A DNA stretch of 64,000 nucleotides from contig QLIY01000019.1 of NCBI GenBank assembly GCA_003260075.1, positions 241,949 through 305,948 on the forward strand. Direction: 5' to 3'. Numbering within the stretch: position 1 is the stretch's first letter; each line of letters opens with the position of its first letter. Both the position numbers and the translations under genes were made by a program. Below the pieces are notes generated by a model. The model saw only the letters and a program-made list of their open reading frames with translations. It had not been told where the DNA came from and did not search any database. The stretch is from Phallusia mammillata. Lineage: Eukaryota; Chordata; Ascidiacea; Phlebobranchia; Ascidiidae. Below, piece after piece: positions 50,074 to 62,947 of the stretch.

Positions 50074-53000
50074 TTAACATTTTGCTGTGCAACGCAAAAG
50101 TAATCGATTTGTAGCCTGCTTAAGATCAGATAGGTATTTAATCAAAAACAGTGGACAACTAAGAACATGTACAAATAGTGCTGCTTCGGCCAAGTAGAAT
50201 ATAATTGGGTTCAAAGATTGATTGTGAGGCATTAGTAAGTCACATAACATAATCATGGCGCATGGAAGTGTAGATGAAATAACAGTCGCTGAGAGAATGA
50301 TAACCAGTTTTAAGGATGGACTCAGCGACGACAGGCGCGTTTCCGGCTGCAAAATGTCAAAAAATCTGTTAAGCGTACTCAACCTAAATACGAAGTCCTT
50401 TATGAATAACCGTAGTAAACTTTTTGGTGCAAAATCGCAAATGTGCAAAAATACTCTTAAAAAATGTCTAAATGTAGATAAAACTTTCCCAAACCATATC
50501 TCCAGGATAGTTAATTGCTTAGCTCATGTTTTTACCAGCCTCAAAAGTGTGAGCGGCCGATAAAAGCAAGCTGAGCAGATAACGACATGGAAATGTGGTT
50601 TGAGGACGTTTTAATTATTGGGTCCCGCTCAGATAATGACAACTTGGTATGATAACATATCTTAACCAGGATTTATTGTAACTACTGATGTGACAAAAGT
50701 GTGAGTTATTTACAAGCAAAATCCACCTACAGCATTGCTAGTTGTAGAAACGGTTACAGCCAGCTGCATTGAGCCTGGCTCTGACAGAACCCGAGCAGGC
50801 AAATCAACAGCACTCAATGGTTCTTCAGGAATTGTGGACAGACGTGGTCGTACAATGTATGGAAATGTTTCCAACGTTGAATCATCGTTTGCAAAGTCTG
50901 ATCCTAATATGTCAAATAAGTTACTGTTTACAAAACTCTGCCATGTAAAAACAGGCGTAAGAATTGACCAAGATATATCCAAATTAACTAAAAGAAACCC
51001 CAAATTCAGTTTTTAGAAATGTTCATTCTCATAATCCACATTACTACATACAGTGTACATTCGGTGAATGATGGTAGTTACACACAGCGACCAAATCAAC
51101 CCCAAAATGCCTCAGTATCTACCTGTAGATCTGAAGGACAAATTTCTTCCAGATCGAATTGCGGCGTGATGCAACGTCATGTCACGTGGTACCAATTGTC
51201 GAATGGGAATTGTAGCGACGCTTGCCATTGCGATGTGGTGTTTGGAGAATTGCACATTCCTGGAAGTAAACTCGTTCGTTTTAATGCCAAACGCGGTGGC
51301 AATTTTAGCACATACCACTTGTAGTGCTTGATGCTGCGATAAAGCATGATGATCAAGGAAAATACTTGTATGGTCCAGATTGCCAAGAACAGCACGACGA
51401 AATGTCCGGATATCGGAAACCACTCCTGGGAGCACCATTCACTGTCTGGGTCTACAATTTGATTTCAATTTAAATATAATCAAACGCAAGAAAACTTTAT
51501 TTGTAGACAACAAATTTCTCGGGTCCCACCAGTTACAATTTGGTTATACAAAATAAAAAACATGTAATAAAAACCACATTTCGTTTTGTTCACATTTTTG
51601 GTTAGTAAGTGTTATTGGACGGTTTGATATTTGTCATACGAACACAAACGTATACCTGAACTGTCCACGTAGCAGTTTTCATGGTACGTAGCGGGCAAAC
51701 ACCTACAAGTGTCACGACAGTTCCAAAAAAATGTTGCCAGAAGTGAACACCCAATGGGAATCAGCCAACTGAGCGTTACAATGATGTAAGCTTGGGACCG
51801 ACGGAACTGAGTCAAAAAGGCAAGCAAAAGTAACCAATTAGTCTCAGTGCACATACAAAGATAATTTGGCTATTTTTACACTAACTTCTGTTTTTAAAAC
51901 ACGATTAAGGGAAGTTTGGGAGTTTTTCGTCGGGATGTAACAACGTTGTTTTTTCACGTTGCCTATAATTTATATTTAAACCATTGACATGTCATTCCGT
52001 ATAACGTTTATAGTTGACTTAATTGTCAATCGAAGTCAGGTAGTTATTTCAAAATCATAAACCAACACACCATTTTGTTTTAAACAAGTCAAATTTAAAA
52101 AAAAAACGAAAAGAAACAGAATAACAATGGCAATTATTCTTCACGCTCTGCATTGTAACTAATAAGAATACGGATAGCAATAATGCGAAAATAACCTAAC
52201 GTTACTAAAAAAGCCAGTGATCTCACCCATGTCTGTTGTTGAACATCTGTATTGCGAATATTGGCGAGACTTCCGAAAATATTGCGAAAGGAAAGCGATC
52301 GCGTGCTTTCCAAATAAGACGTGTGTGAAAATGAGGTGAGAAAGGTGCGCTGTTTCAAACTGAAGATGAGACCACCAACGCTGTTCAACATCACGAAAAG
52401 CATACACAGCGTAAAGGATTTTTGAAAAGTCCACCATGTCATAATTGAGCGATGAACGGGATCATTTTTGTCATAACTGAAACAAGCGAATGTTTTGTCA
52501 GTTTTAATCAGCATGCAGTATATCTAGTAATCATCCAAACCGAATAAAAAAATATAAACGTTAAAATTGATTTATTTTAAATTTTTTATAACAAGTAGCA
52601 GAACACTTTTATTAAACGTTGGTTTCCACATTCAATGAAAAACAAATTTACCAACGACCACAGTAAGAAAGTCTAATGTTCTCAAAGAGCGAACTGAAAC
52701 ACAATTCTCTGTATGGAACAAATGTTAAAGAAAGCTGCTGGCATGTTTTGATTGTGTTTTGATTTGTTACAGTTGCTCAAATCTTTACACTTGTAGGCAT
52801 ATTGCAAACAAGAGCATAAAATGAAAAACTTAAAATCAAAATGGCAACTGGGTCTATATTTTTTGTCTACTCGCAGTCTTTAAATAAAATTATAGTTTGT
52901 ATAAATAAACTACTAGTAAATATAATACATAAACTAGTCAAATAAATGTACATAATTACAGGTTAATTGTTTTTATTAAACCGACGCATTTTTATGCAAA

Positions 53001-53645
53001 TGAGGATTAAAAATATACTAAAACCAAACCATTTAGCTTCTGTACTGAAATGATAATGCAGGTTAGCAAGCACAATAGCGCTTTAATTCACTTTTGCAAA
53101 CGGCCAAACATCAACAGAAAAGGTATTATAAGGACATCACCCCTACCTGCTTTTCAATACAACGCTGATGCCCAGTTTTATTACTAGATGATGCTTTTAT
53201 TCAAGTAGGCATAAAACACCTAAATGACTGGATTATTTATTTCTGTGGTTAATGTTAATATATTTGCTTACCGGTTCGTGTAGTCGCCATTGACAGGTCG
53301 TTCGAAAACTAAAGCGAAGTTGAGTGTTGTGTAAGCCACGGAAAGGCCTAAAACAATATTTGCAACCAAAGTGTTTTTCACGTGAATGTAAACGCTGTTC
53401 AGTCGACTCAGCCTCCGTCGACAGCAAATGACGGCCACCAGCGGTACAGCATTGGAGAAAATCTGAACAAACACCATTATTAGCGAACAATAAAATGTCA
53501 GCCAAGCAGAAACGCAACTTGTGAGTACACTGACGCCTAAAGTGAGACGCTGAAAAGCAGCAAATTTTGTCACCTGAAGAACAGGCAAAATGGTTGCCAC
53601 TCCACTGACAATTCTATAGGCCGGTTCGCATTCAGTAGCGTTCAT
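50074..53645 (-). CDS. Divergent class A-like GPCR, receptor E (488 aa)
   Basis: Eight exons in frame (1467 nt), 5' to 3': 53574-53645, 53272-53462, 52227-52476, 51656-51806, 51316-51451, 51123-51259, 50731-50987, 50074-50346. It shares phases and layout with receptors A-D: exon 1 ends ...V-L-Q, TM2 has V-A-N-I-V-L-G, and loop 2 has F-W-N-C-R-D-T-C-R-C. It differs in several ways. TM3 ends S-L-K-Q-R-T-F. Exon 3 carries a ~40-residue Ser-rich extension. Loop 3 is much longer, with an extra exon (51123-51259) and an acidic/Pro exon (50731-50987). TM6 lacks the Cys (S-S-T-L-P) and TM7 reads L-S-C-P-L-F-L. It is on the opposite strand from A-D, so it is probably an older, inverted paralogue. The ~60-nt intron splitting exon 5 is the least certain junction. 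Confidence 0.8.
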
Positions 53646-55139
53646 TCTGCGGACTCGACAGTAGCTGTTGGTGGTCTAGTTTACTGATTTAGAACCCTTA
53701 GAATCCTGCAGGCAAGCATTCATAGCTAATGCTTCCAAATGCATCGCACAGATAGCCGAAATGTGATTTCACGTCACACAGAGGAAGCCAGGTCGTGGGC
53801 ACGTCGGTTATTCTTAGTAAAACAACGTAGGCAGGCAGTCACATTTAAACGCGTGTAATACGTATTTGTTTGACAGCAAATGGTTCATGGTTTGTACGTT
53901 AATGTGCAGTTGGAAGTATTAATATACCTCAACCAAGAAGATTAAACGTCCGGTGGTTTGTTAAAAAAATGTTTTAAGCAGTCCCCAATTAACGCACAAA
54001 AAACTTAAACACACTTAAACATTGTTTTCCTGTCGTGATTAAAAATGGTTAAAATTTAACATGTGCATGATGGATGTAAAAAGAAATACGTTGTGCAAAA
54101 TTTATTCACAAGTTGCTGAAAGACAGAATTTGAAAGTTATCTAACTGTTTTAAGACTTTTGACAAATTGAGAGCGTTGGGAAATTTTGCGTTTAAAATGG
54201 TCGCTTCCGCCTAATAGATTCATTCATTTTTTACAACGCTCGTGATTGGAGTAAATTGAAATAAATACAATATTTTGAGGTATTGTATGACACAATTATG
54301 TATGACAATGCCGTGAAAATAGGAATTCCTAAAGGCTTGTAATTCTAGTGGTGGGCAATGTAATATAGTTTACTCATCTAGAATAATTAAATCGAATCCA
54401 AAATCCTATTTTCATTTTTCCATTTCTGCCATGTGAACTAATTACCACCAAAGAATTTATACAACATTAAAACAAGTTTATTATAGTGAAATATGTTCGT
54501 ACTTTCCACAAGTTTGCCTCATAATCGACAAGTCAATGGCATTAAATCCAGTACCTGAAAAGCATCTTTCTAAAAATACTGCAATAACATAGGATTTTAA
54601 TGCCATTTGTTTTGGTGTCGAGAACTACTACTGGTAATGATTGTACCTCACAAATAGACAAAAATGCTACCCAACATCCCATGTGTGTGTGCATCACGCA
54701 AAACGCACGCAGTCATTAGAAAATATTTGGGCGCGTGCGTTCCCAATTGCACCATCGTAGAAAAGTTTGAAAATTTTTTGTCACTTTGAAAACGCATGGA
54801 TGTGTTCGTGAACGCCCTATAAACCGAGGATTCGAATAACTTGGGATCTGAATCCTGTTGGATTTGCTATTCTTTATTATCCATCCCGAGCTAATAACAA
54901 ATGTTTGTAAGGTTTTAAGCCAATACACTCAACACTACTATTGAAGCATGTTTATATTATGCCATGTTTCCTAGAGCACCATTTACATAATAATTGAGCA
55001 ACACGTTTCTTATCACCTGGCACAACTATGCAATAGTTAAGCAGTACCGTATATCATGTTAGTTGTAATTTAGCATAAGCGAACTGCTCTTAAACAACAC
55101 TCGCTTCCTTGCTAAGGCAAAGACGCTATATTTCCTCGG
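53646..55139. other. 5' flank of receptor E and intergenic
   Basis: No exon is recognised. Long AT-rich sequence. Confidence 0.4.
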
Positions 55140-55405
55140 TTGCGAAAAAACGTTTTGCCGCCAAAAAACGTCACGTGGGATAGTGCGCCATTTTTTTATC
55201 CAATCATGTTGCTTATATGGCCATTGGAGTTTCGACGGGCGGCCAGAGCTCCAAAGTCGTTATTGCGAGCAAATTAGGCTAACGTTTAGTAAAAATATCG
55301 AAAAGGTTGATGCGAGTTAGAACAATGGTTGCATTGACATCTTAAACTTCAACAAAGCCTTCTTCCTAAGAGCGTCTTTTCGAAAGTTGATTCGCATTTC
55401 TAGGT
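55140..55405 (+). promoter_or_regulatory. Candidate promoter and non-coding first exon
   Basis: This is a locally GC-richer patch with tccaatcat, ccattgg and a minus-strand aaaaatggcg (YY1-like). It is followed by a short stretch ending in a strong donor, ttctag|gtaagtgg, at about 55403. This looks like a 5' UTR exon of a plus-strand gene, possibly the CNOT7/8-like gene 7.5 kb downstream; the link is inferred. Confidence 0.3.
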
Positions 55406-58400
55406 AAGTGGTTTCATTACCGACAGCGGGTGGCTTACATTGTCTAAACAAATATTATTTAAATAGCGTGCATGAAAAGTGAGTTACTGTTTCATATTAG
55501 AGAAATGTATACGTTAGCAAAAAATACGCCAAATGTGTAACAGTCGTGTATAGTGCATACGCCAAGAAACAAACCAGTTTAGCTGATTACTAAGACAAAT
55601 ATAAACGCAGAAAAATACAAATTTTACTGAAACAAATATATATGTCAAATATAACTTCGCAATAAGACAACATTGCAAATTACGTCTAAAAATGCGGTTA
55701 AGTTCTTTGAAGCATCTGCTCTGTTCAGCATGAAACAAAATGGCGGAGTTTTGTGAAAATTACGTAAACGATATGAATAAATTACAGTTTAACACCTAAA
55801 CTTTTTTTAATGTTGGGCATTGTTTGGGTTAGTAGCCTACAAACTAGAGCTTTGTTTTGGCTTTAACGGTTTAATTACAATTAAAAGCAAAAGTGCCGTT
55901 AATCTGTTGTAAAATTTTTAGTTGAAGTATATTTCAGTTTTAACCGATATCTCGAAACAAACTGGTTTACCTAAAACATTTACGAGTTCTATGCCTGGCA
56001 GCTCGACTTTAAGTCAAAATTGTATGTGTATTTAAATCGAATTAGCCAATTTTAGGAACAAAACCAAACGTTTTTAGCCTTTTCAACGTTATGGAAAGAT
56101 TACAAAATTAGTTAAATCATGACAAGATATTTGTACACATTTTCTTGCTACAATCTAACCCAATTTGCGACTACCATTGCTTAAACTATATTAAGAATAT
56201 AAACCACTATTAGAAATGTTCCTAAGAGCCTGTTAAAATACTTCACAAGTCCCCGAAGACGATATGGTATTTATTTTCCAGTTATCTATTGCTAAAAGAA
56301 ATATTAATAAAAATAAAATGTACTAACAAATGCAACCCTGTAGGAACATTGTTGTAAACTGTGTAACTTTATAAAGTGGCGCAAACGTTAAAAGAATAGT
56401 GTGCGCCAAATTCATTTCTATGTTAGTAATCACTGTGAATTAAATCATATTTTTTTCAAAAATAGGGTTAAATGCCGAAGTACCAAGATTGATACATCAT
56501 TATTTTCAAACATTTCCTACAACCGACATAACAAAATAAGCTTGAGACAATTTTACAACAAAAATAGCGTCGGTGCTGTATGCTCGCAGGACGTTTTGGT
56601 ACCATTAAAATACCGCGGGTTCTTCAAAATTAGAAAACTCGCTCGTCACAAAACCAAGTTACGCTTTTCCAAAAAAGTAAACATTATGTCAAAAACAGAA
56701 CGGCCTACCGAAAAAGTGCATTAACGAAAAAATAACTTATTTAACATATCTGTTAATGGTTATGTATGGAAGAATTAGATTGGAATTGGTTGATGGTTGA
56801 GGCAGACGAGGCCTTTGTTAATTTAATAGCCATTTTTTTCGTGAATAAAAATAATGTAGTTGAATATTGTTGAGATATCGTCCTTTGGTCAACAAACAAA
56901 AGCCGATTTACTGTGCCTTTGAGTCACAGGTTAAACAAGTGGCAAACATATTAAAAAGAAAAGCTACATCGTGGTCATGTCACTTGAGTTGAACAAACGT
57001 TTATCCAGCCTACATGTACATTTTTAGCCTATTTATGAGTGCTAAGTTATGATTTTTTGAAACGCCCAATGACATTCAAACAGTTTATCCATTGTGAACA
57101 AAATCCGTTGCTGGTCTGGAAAAGTTATAATTATTTCTGACTTAATCAGTTCCGAATTACACATTATTTTTTGTCACTTTTGAAACAAACATACCTAAAA
57201 TATTGTACAGATGTCTCTTGGTATTGCCTATTTGAATGGAATTGTCCAAGTAGTTGGATTTACAGCGCATGTAATAGACGACTTGCATACTCTGGATCCA
57301 ACTTCATGGGCAATTCTACAAACTGCACGTTTTTCATAGTACTAAAAACAGCGCTTGACACCAGCTCTCAGTAGTAGAACGTCAGGGTTCGTACAACTGC
57401 TAGTAGCCTATATGTCAGCAGCTGCTGCTTGATTTTTCTTCGAAATTGGCCGTTAGCGTTTCCCCCTGTGCCAATGAATCATTACTGTGTTTCAAATATA
57501 TTAAAAATCCCACATCAAAGGTAGGAAACACTCTCCAAGGGCTCAACAAGCAACCTTTATGTTTGCATCACTAGAACAAAAACAACGTTTTTACTTAGCA
57601 ACTACCATTTGGTATTGTGGATTGTTTATAAAAGCGTTTAGTACCCAATAAACGTGTGTAAACCACTTTGAAATGTTGTGTTATTCATTGGTTAATACCA
57701 AACATACCAAAATCTAAAACAGTTGCTGAGAATCAATACTAAGGTATCAATTTTGTTGAAGGGTTACCAGTCATTCAAACCATTTAAATATATAAACGTA
57801 AGTCACGTTTAAGTCAACAGTGTTTACCTATTGTTTTCTTTTATTTGCAACCTACCAGTACGATAAAGTTTTTGTGGTTTGTTTACTTAAATATCAGACC
57901 GCGACTGCTTTGTTGTGTTTGAAGGATTGTTTGACAACCAATGAACAACTCATGATAGATTAAAAGACAAGTCAAATGACATAATTTACTTACTAGTTGG
58001 CTTTGGTAACTTCCTGATGCCTCGTTAAATCCAGTTCAGCTCTCCCTTCTTTGGTACTTCTTGCATTTTTATTTCCAAGTTTAGTTTAAAAAGCGAATTT
58101 AGTTCTTTCGTAATTGTTAAAGCATTATAGCAGCCTGTGTTCTGACTGAAAAAGGCAGATTTATTTAAAATGGCGACACTGAATTTCAACACAACACTGT
58201 AAAGGAAGTGTGATGGCCGCAAGCATAAGGCAGGCTCACTCTGTCGTTGACCACGCTTTAAAACAACTTCGCTTTATTATTGGATCAACTGCTGCGAAAG
58301 TTCTAGTTCAATTATACATACCCAGCACCGCGAACTTCACACTACGATAAACTTCAATTAAATCCAAATGCCTGACTGACAATGAACTGTTTTAAATCAT

Positions 58401-58827
58401 AACAAGTCAACTAGGCTGGTAGATTCAGTACAATTGACTGTGGCTTCGACCGGACGTCTGCCGCGTTTCAGCATACATGAACACATGTAACGCATCGCTC
58501 GACGGCCATCAACTCATCAACATATTTCATTGGAAGTTTGCGGTTGGTATATTACGCTACGCCAAGGCGGAAGTCAGAAACGAAGCGACTGCGCTGTTAC
58601 CAAACCACCAAAGCTTTCAGTAAATATCGATTTTTTTTATTGTCGACGACACAAATAAAAACAACCAGCCTGTCCATGCGCTTTTTTGCTATGGACAGTT
58701 TCTGAACCTCTTGTTGTGGGCGCTGATTTTTTATTGTTTAGTAACGTGCGCCCTTGGCTCACAGCGCATGGTCATTTACAGCAACTTATGTGGTTTAGAG
58801 TAAAACCAGTCAACAAGTAAGCGATTG
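55406..58827. other. Intergenic stretch between the candidate promoter and POLR2D
   Basis: No coding gene is supported. Two further aaaatggcg motifs occur at 55737 and 58167. The frames at 56401-56724 and 58025-58222 lack splice or family support. Confidence 0.45.
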
Positions 58828-60121
58828 TCAGCACTGGAAACTCCTTTTTGTCTGGATGTCATCAAGTACCTGCTGTAGCTCATCGTCTTCAAATCTTCCC
58901 TCCAAACTCGGAACAAGCGCCTTTGCCTCTTCAGCTGACTCCGGACAAAGGTTCGCAAGCGACGCAAGTTCAAATTTGTGAAGTCGTTTTTGAATCAACA
59001 AGGTACGAACACTCGCAATCGTTTCCCGATTTTTGAAACGGCTAAATCTCTGCGTGTAGTTGAGTGTTTTCATGAACACCTGAATGCAAATGGAATACCA
59101 TAATTTGGGCGGTGAAGTACAATAAAAACCGAAGAGCTCGAATCATAGTGCTCACTAAAACTACTAAAAACGACATGGTGTAGTACAGTGGTTCTGAACT
59201 CTTTCAGGCCATAGATCCCCATTTCAATTAAATGAATGTCGAAGACCAGTCCACTACAAAATTTCAAGAAGTGTTATCAAACAAGTGGCAGCTAACAATA
59301 TATATAACAGATAACCTGGATGATCTTTTTTGTCTTGAATATTCAATAAATTACATGCAATTATTTCCAGTTTATTACCAAATATAATTAACAGTCTGTG
59401 ACCACCCAAAAAGGCATAGAGTGGTGGTCCCCCCCCCCCATTCAATAAATTACATGCAATTATTTCCAGTTTATTACCAAATATAATCAACAGTCTGTGA
59501 CCACCCAAAAAGGCATGGACCACCAGTTGAGAACCACTGGTGTACTACAACAAAATTGTCACAATGATTCAGCCACATTTTGCGGCAAAACAAACACAGT
59601 TAAAAATGGTACAAGATGGAACTATTTATCTCATTTTGTACTGTACTTAAAAACCAAGTGACTTTTTCTAACCCATCAATGCACCCAAATCTGCTTGTGA
59701 GTGCATCTTAGAATGTTTCTATATATACAGACACCCAGTGTTTTTCAAATTTCTCCAGCGGTTTCCCAAAATTTGGAAATGGCTATTTTTTGGTATTTAA
59801 ATGTAACACTTGCGGTCTCTTAAAACTACTTAGCAGTCACCCAAACCAAACCTTAAAAAAACCCTGCAGACACCAATAAGTTTTAATGGCCATCAAAGCT
59901 AACTTAAAACTTTTGGAATTGTTATGGTTACATACTTCGGATAACTCCTGGTCATCTTCTGCACTTTCATTCTGTGTTTTTCTGTGTTCTAGAAGCATGT
60001 GAACTTCTGAATTTAGAAGAGTCTCAGCATTTTCAAATTCTTTTGGAAATTGCAGCTGTGATGAATCTTCCTCCTGTTCATCCAAAACAGCAGAGAGAGC
60101 CTTCGTTGAACCAGCAGCCAT
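58828..60121 (-). CDS. POLR2D: RNA polymerase II subunit RPB4, complete (145 aa)
   Basis: Two exons: 59936-60121 (62 codons from the ATG at 60121) and 58828-59079 (stop 58828-58830). Donor gtatgt and acceptor ttcag fall within S-E-V-F-M-K. The product begins M-A-A-G-S and contains [32 protein letters not shown] and a C-terminus [11 protein letters not shown], matching animal RPB4 almost residue for residue (human is 142 aa). RPB4 pairs with RPB7 to form the stalk of nuclear RNA polymerase II. The single intron holds two hAT MITEs and a gap-linked duplication. It is divergent from the CNOT7/8-like gene to the right. Confidence 0.97.
59186..59539. mobile_element. hAT-type MITE containing a gap-linked duplication
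   Basis: The ends are CAGTGGTTCTGAAC and GTTGAGAACCACTG. Flanks gtgtagta and gtgtacta form a 7/8 target duplication. Inside, 59341-59428 is repeated from 59440 after an 11-nt C-run (59429-59439). It lies in the POLR2D intron. Confidence 0.85.
59736..59866. mobile_element. hAT-like MITE, 131 bp, intact
   Basis: The left end is CAGTGTTTTTCAAA and the right end aaaaaaaccctg. A perfect 8-bp duplication cagacacc flanks it. It is the intact sibling of the C-filled copy at 41602-41753. Confidence 0.87.
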
Positions 60122-62947
60122 TTCCTAATCTTAGGTGTATATTTTTTAAAGGTAATCTGTTTAAATTTAAATTTTACTAGATTATATAGTCAGACAAATG
60201 ATTAATACACTCTTAAACGGGTTTACTGCCTTTCTTTTGGAAAAAAACTTTTGATAAGCAAGACAGTCGGGCATCCTACTTTAAAGATTCATGGATTATT
60301 TTGATCACTGCAGATTTGCATAACAGTTACTGTCATTAAAGTCTGGGCTATGATGATAAAAATCCTAAATTCCATTCAAACTTGCCAATAAATTACATCA
60401 TAAAGTAAAAGTTTGAAAATCTACATCAGGGGTGGCCAACCGGCCAATGCCTAAGAGCCACATTTGTTATTGTGTCAACACAAAGAGCCACATTACACAC
60501 ATAGGCCAACATGAGCGACCTGTATTAGTCAGATTTATTCTGAATGTCGCACACAAACATAATAATGACACAATTTGATTTGTACAGACCAAGGGCCAGT
60601 CATTTTAACAATGAATGATTTGCACTGTCTTACACACAAACTCTCATTTTAACCATTCCCACAAACAAAAACATACAAATTAAAATATCCTTTTTTTTCT
60701 CTTACTATCAGTAACATGCGGTGAGATTCATGTCTGGTGAGATACTGAAATCTTTTTTTCTCTGCCATTTTGAAGGCTAACTTGACAAAAATCGTTTACT
60801 TAAATGATTTTTCACGCTTTGAACTTTGCCGTACCTTCATCTAACGCGCACGCCCCAAAGTAGGCATCGAGTTTTACAAAAATGCAAGGTGGTGAAACTA
60901 AATTCATTGCGACGTCACTAATGTATTCAACACCACCAATCGCTCAACTCGAACCCACGACCAAGAGATTCCACCTTCAGTATTGAAGAGAATAAATGGG
61001 CAATTGAGGGTGCTGGTGTGCATCTGTGTAGAATATAGATGAGATAAAAAGAGATTTACAAGAATAAGGGTTATTTATCTTTTTAGCCTTAACTGGCAAC
61101 AATTTTATTGAAAGAATCGTTTTAAAGTAAACTACTTTTTAGGGGATGAAAAAGATGGTTTAAATCTTTATTATCCTCTTCAATAACCAAGCAGAAATCA
61201 CATACACAACAGAACACACATACACAAACAGTTTAACTGATAAATATAAAAGCTAAGATAGTATGCTACCTGTCTGTTTTAATTAACAATAATAAGAATA
61301 TGCCTGCAGGCATGTAATAATGAACATACGAGCTGCCTTTATGACCAATACGTTTCTGTTGCTCAAAACACAAGATTCCAATGTTCCAGTCAGTTTTATC
61401 AATTGGTTTTGTAAAATATAGGCTGTAGTCAATCATCCGTATCAAACGCATTGGAAGATGCTTTCATGGAATAAATATTCAATGTACATTTGCAGAATAT
61501 CAGGCTTATTTCTCGGGTCTAATGTAGTTATTAAAACTTCTTTATGTTTAGATTATCAATAATTAATTGACCAATTAACCAGTATGTTGACAGCACTATT
61601 ACTATGGTAATTACAGGAAAATAAAATAATTACTTTTCCTCATTCTTTTGGGCTTCATATGTGAGCAATTTTGGCACAATGAAATTATCGACGTCCCTGT
61701 ATGTTTCTTGTGGCTTTCAAGCCTGCAGGTGTTTTGTAGTTATTTTCTTTAAAAAAAAACATACAGACCACGCAACCGGAAGACCTCAGTCAGGCGTGAC
61801 CAAAGCATTTGGAGGAAAAAGGGCTTGCATCTTTGGAAAACCAAATTTATCAGATTCATTGTTAGGTACCATACATAATTGTTTCTCGATTTTATTTCTC
61901 CTTAAACGCTTTGAACTTTACTCTAGTCAACTTTTCGATATTAGGAGCAAATCTTATTCAAAGTAATTATAATTTGTTGGTAAAAGGGCAAACTCTATTA
62001 AAAACGAATTGGGGCACAAATTTGTCCAATACTTGTAAGCCAGAAAAATACCGTCCATTGTGTTTTGTAATTGTCCCTTACAATATCAGGTAAATGTTTT
62101 GCCCTGTAATGTTTTGTTCCGGCAGTTTTGATTTTCGGCGCGCCAGGAAATTAACATTTTGAGGTTCAAGTCTCAGTTAAATTTGGAGTTATTTCCACAT
62201 CGCCTGTGAAAATGTAATACGTGTAGTTCACCCAGCACATTTGAATTTACGTGTCAGAGTTAAACAGGCTGTTTAGTTATTGTCGACACAGTCATTTGTG
62301 TTCTTTAAACAATGGTTTGTGTTTAACCTAAATTGCGGATGTTAACGAACAGTTTCAATATTCCTTCCTTCCTCATAGTAAAACAACATGCACGTAAGGA
62401 AGTCTATATGTGGCTAAATCCATTGTTGTGGCGATTTGTAGTAAAATTACCCATTTTTGTCAACAATAAGCAATTATGAAGTCAGACTTTTTCATGATTT
62501 CTTATATAGAAAACCGGCGCATCTCAAATATACAGGATCGCATGGTGCATATTAATATCACTTTCAATCGCTTGGTGGACCTTAACATTACTTGGACCAA
62601 GTCTTGGTCCCCCCCCCCCATATTAATATCACTTTCAATCGCTTGGTGGACCTTAACATTACTTGGCAGTCTTGGCACACTTTAACTTCGCTAAATGCAC
62701 CTTTTTATCGGATTATCGCCAGGTGCACATTTGCATTGCAGTGCATGTTTGTGTCATTTCGAAAAAAGTGTCTGAAATTAACCTTAGTTTGACCAAAATT
62801 AGTCATAGTTTTCCACTTTCTATGTTATGGAAAATCCTAATAAAATTTTATTTTTAAGTGCATGTTATCTATGTTTTACTACAGATTGTTGCGACTGTAG
62901 ATTCATTTTTAGGCATTTTTTGTGCTTGTGTTTTCTATCAAAACATA
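60122..62947. other. Divergent intergenic region POLR2D / CNOT7-8-like
   Basis: A hAT-like left end (caggggtggccaacc) starts at 60427 without a clear right end. A tRNA B-box-like stretch (ctcgaacccacga) lies near 60949. The remaining sequence shows no exon. Confidence 0.45.
62548..62670. repeat. ~52-61 bp direct duplication around a C-run
   Basis: Copy 1 starts at 62548, the run is 62609-62619 (11 C, one native) and copy 2 starts at its last C. It lies 5' of the CNOT7/8-like gene. Confidence 0.82.

Noticed and set aside
51112-51438. Long minus-strand frame beginning M-V-L-P-G as a separate protein
   Set aside because: Part of it (51123-51259) is used as a receptor E exon; the rest overlaps exon 5 in the wrong frame.
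60427-60500. Complete hAT element starting CAGGGGTGGCCAACC
   Set aside because: No matching right end or target duplication was found, so only a left-end fragment can be claimed.
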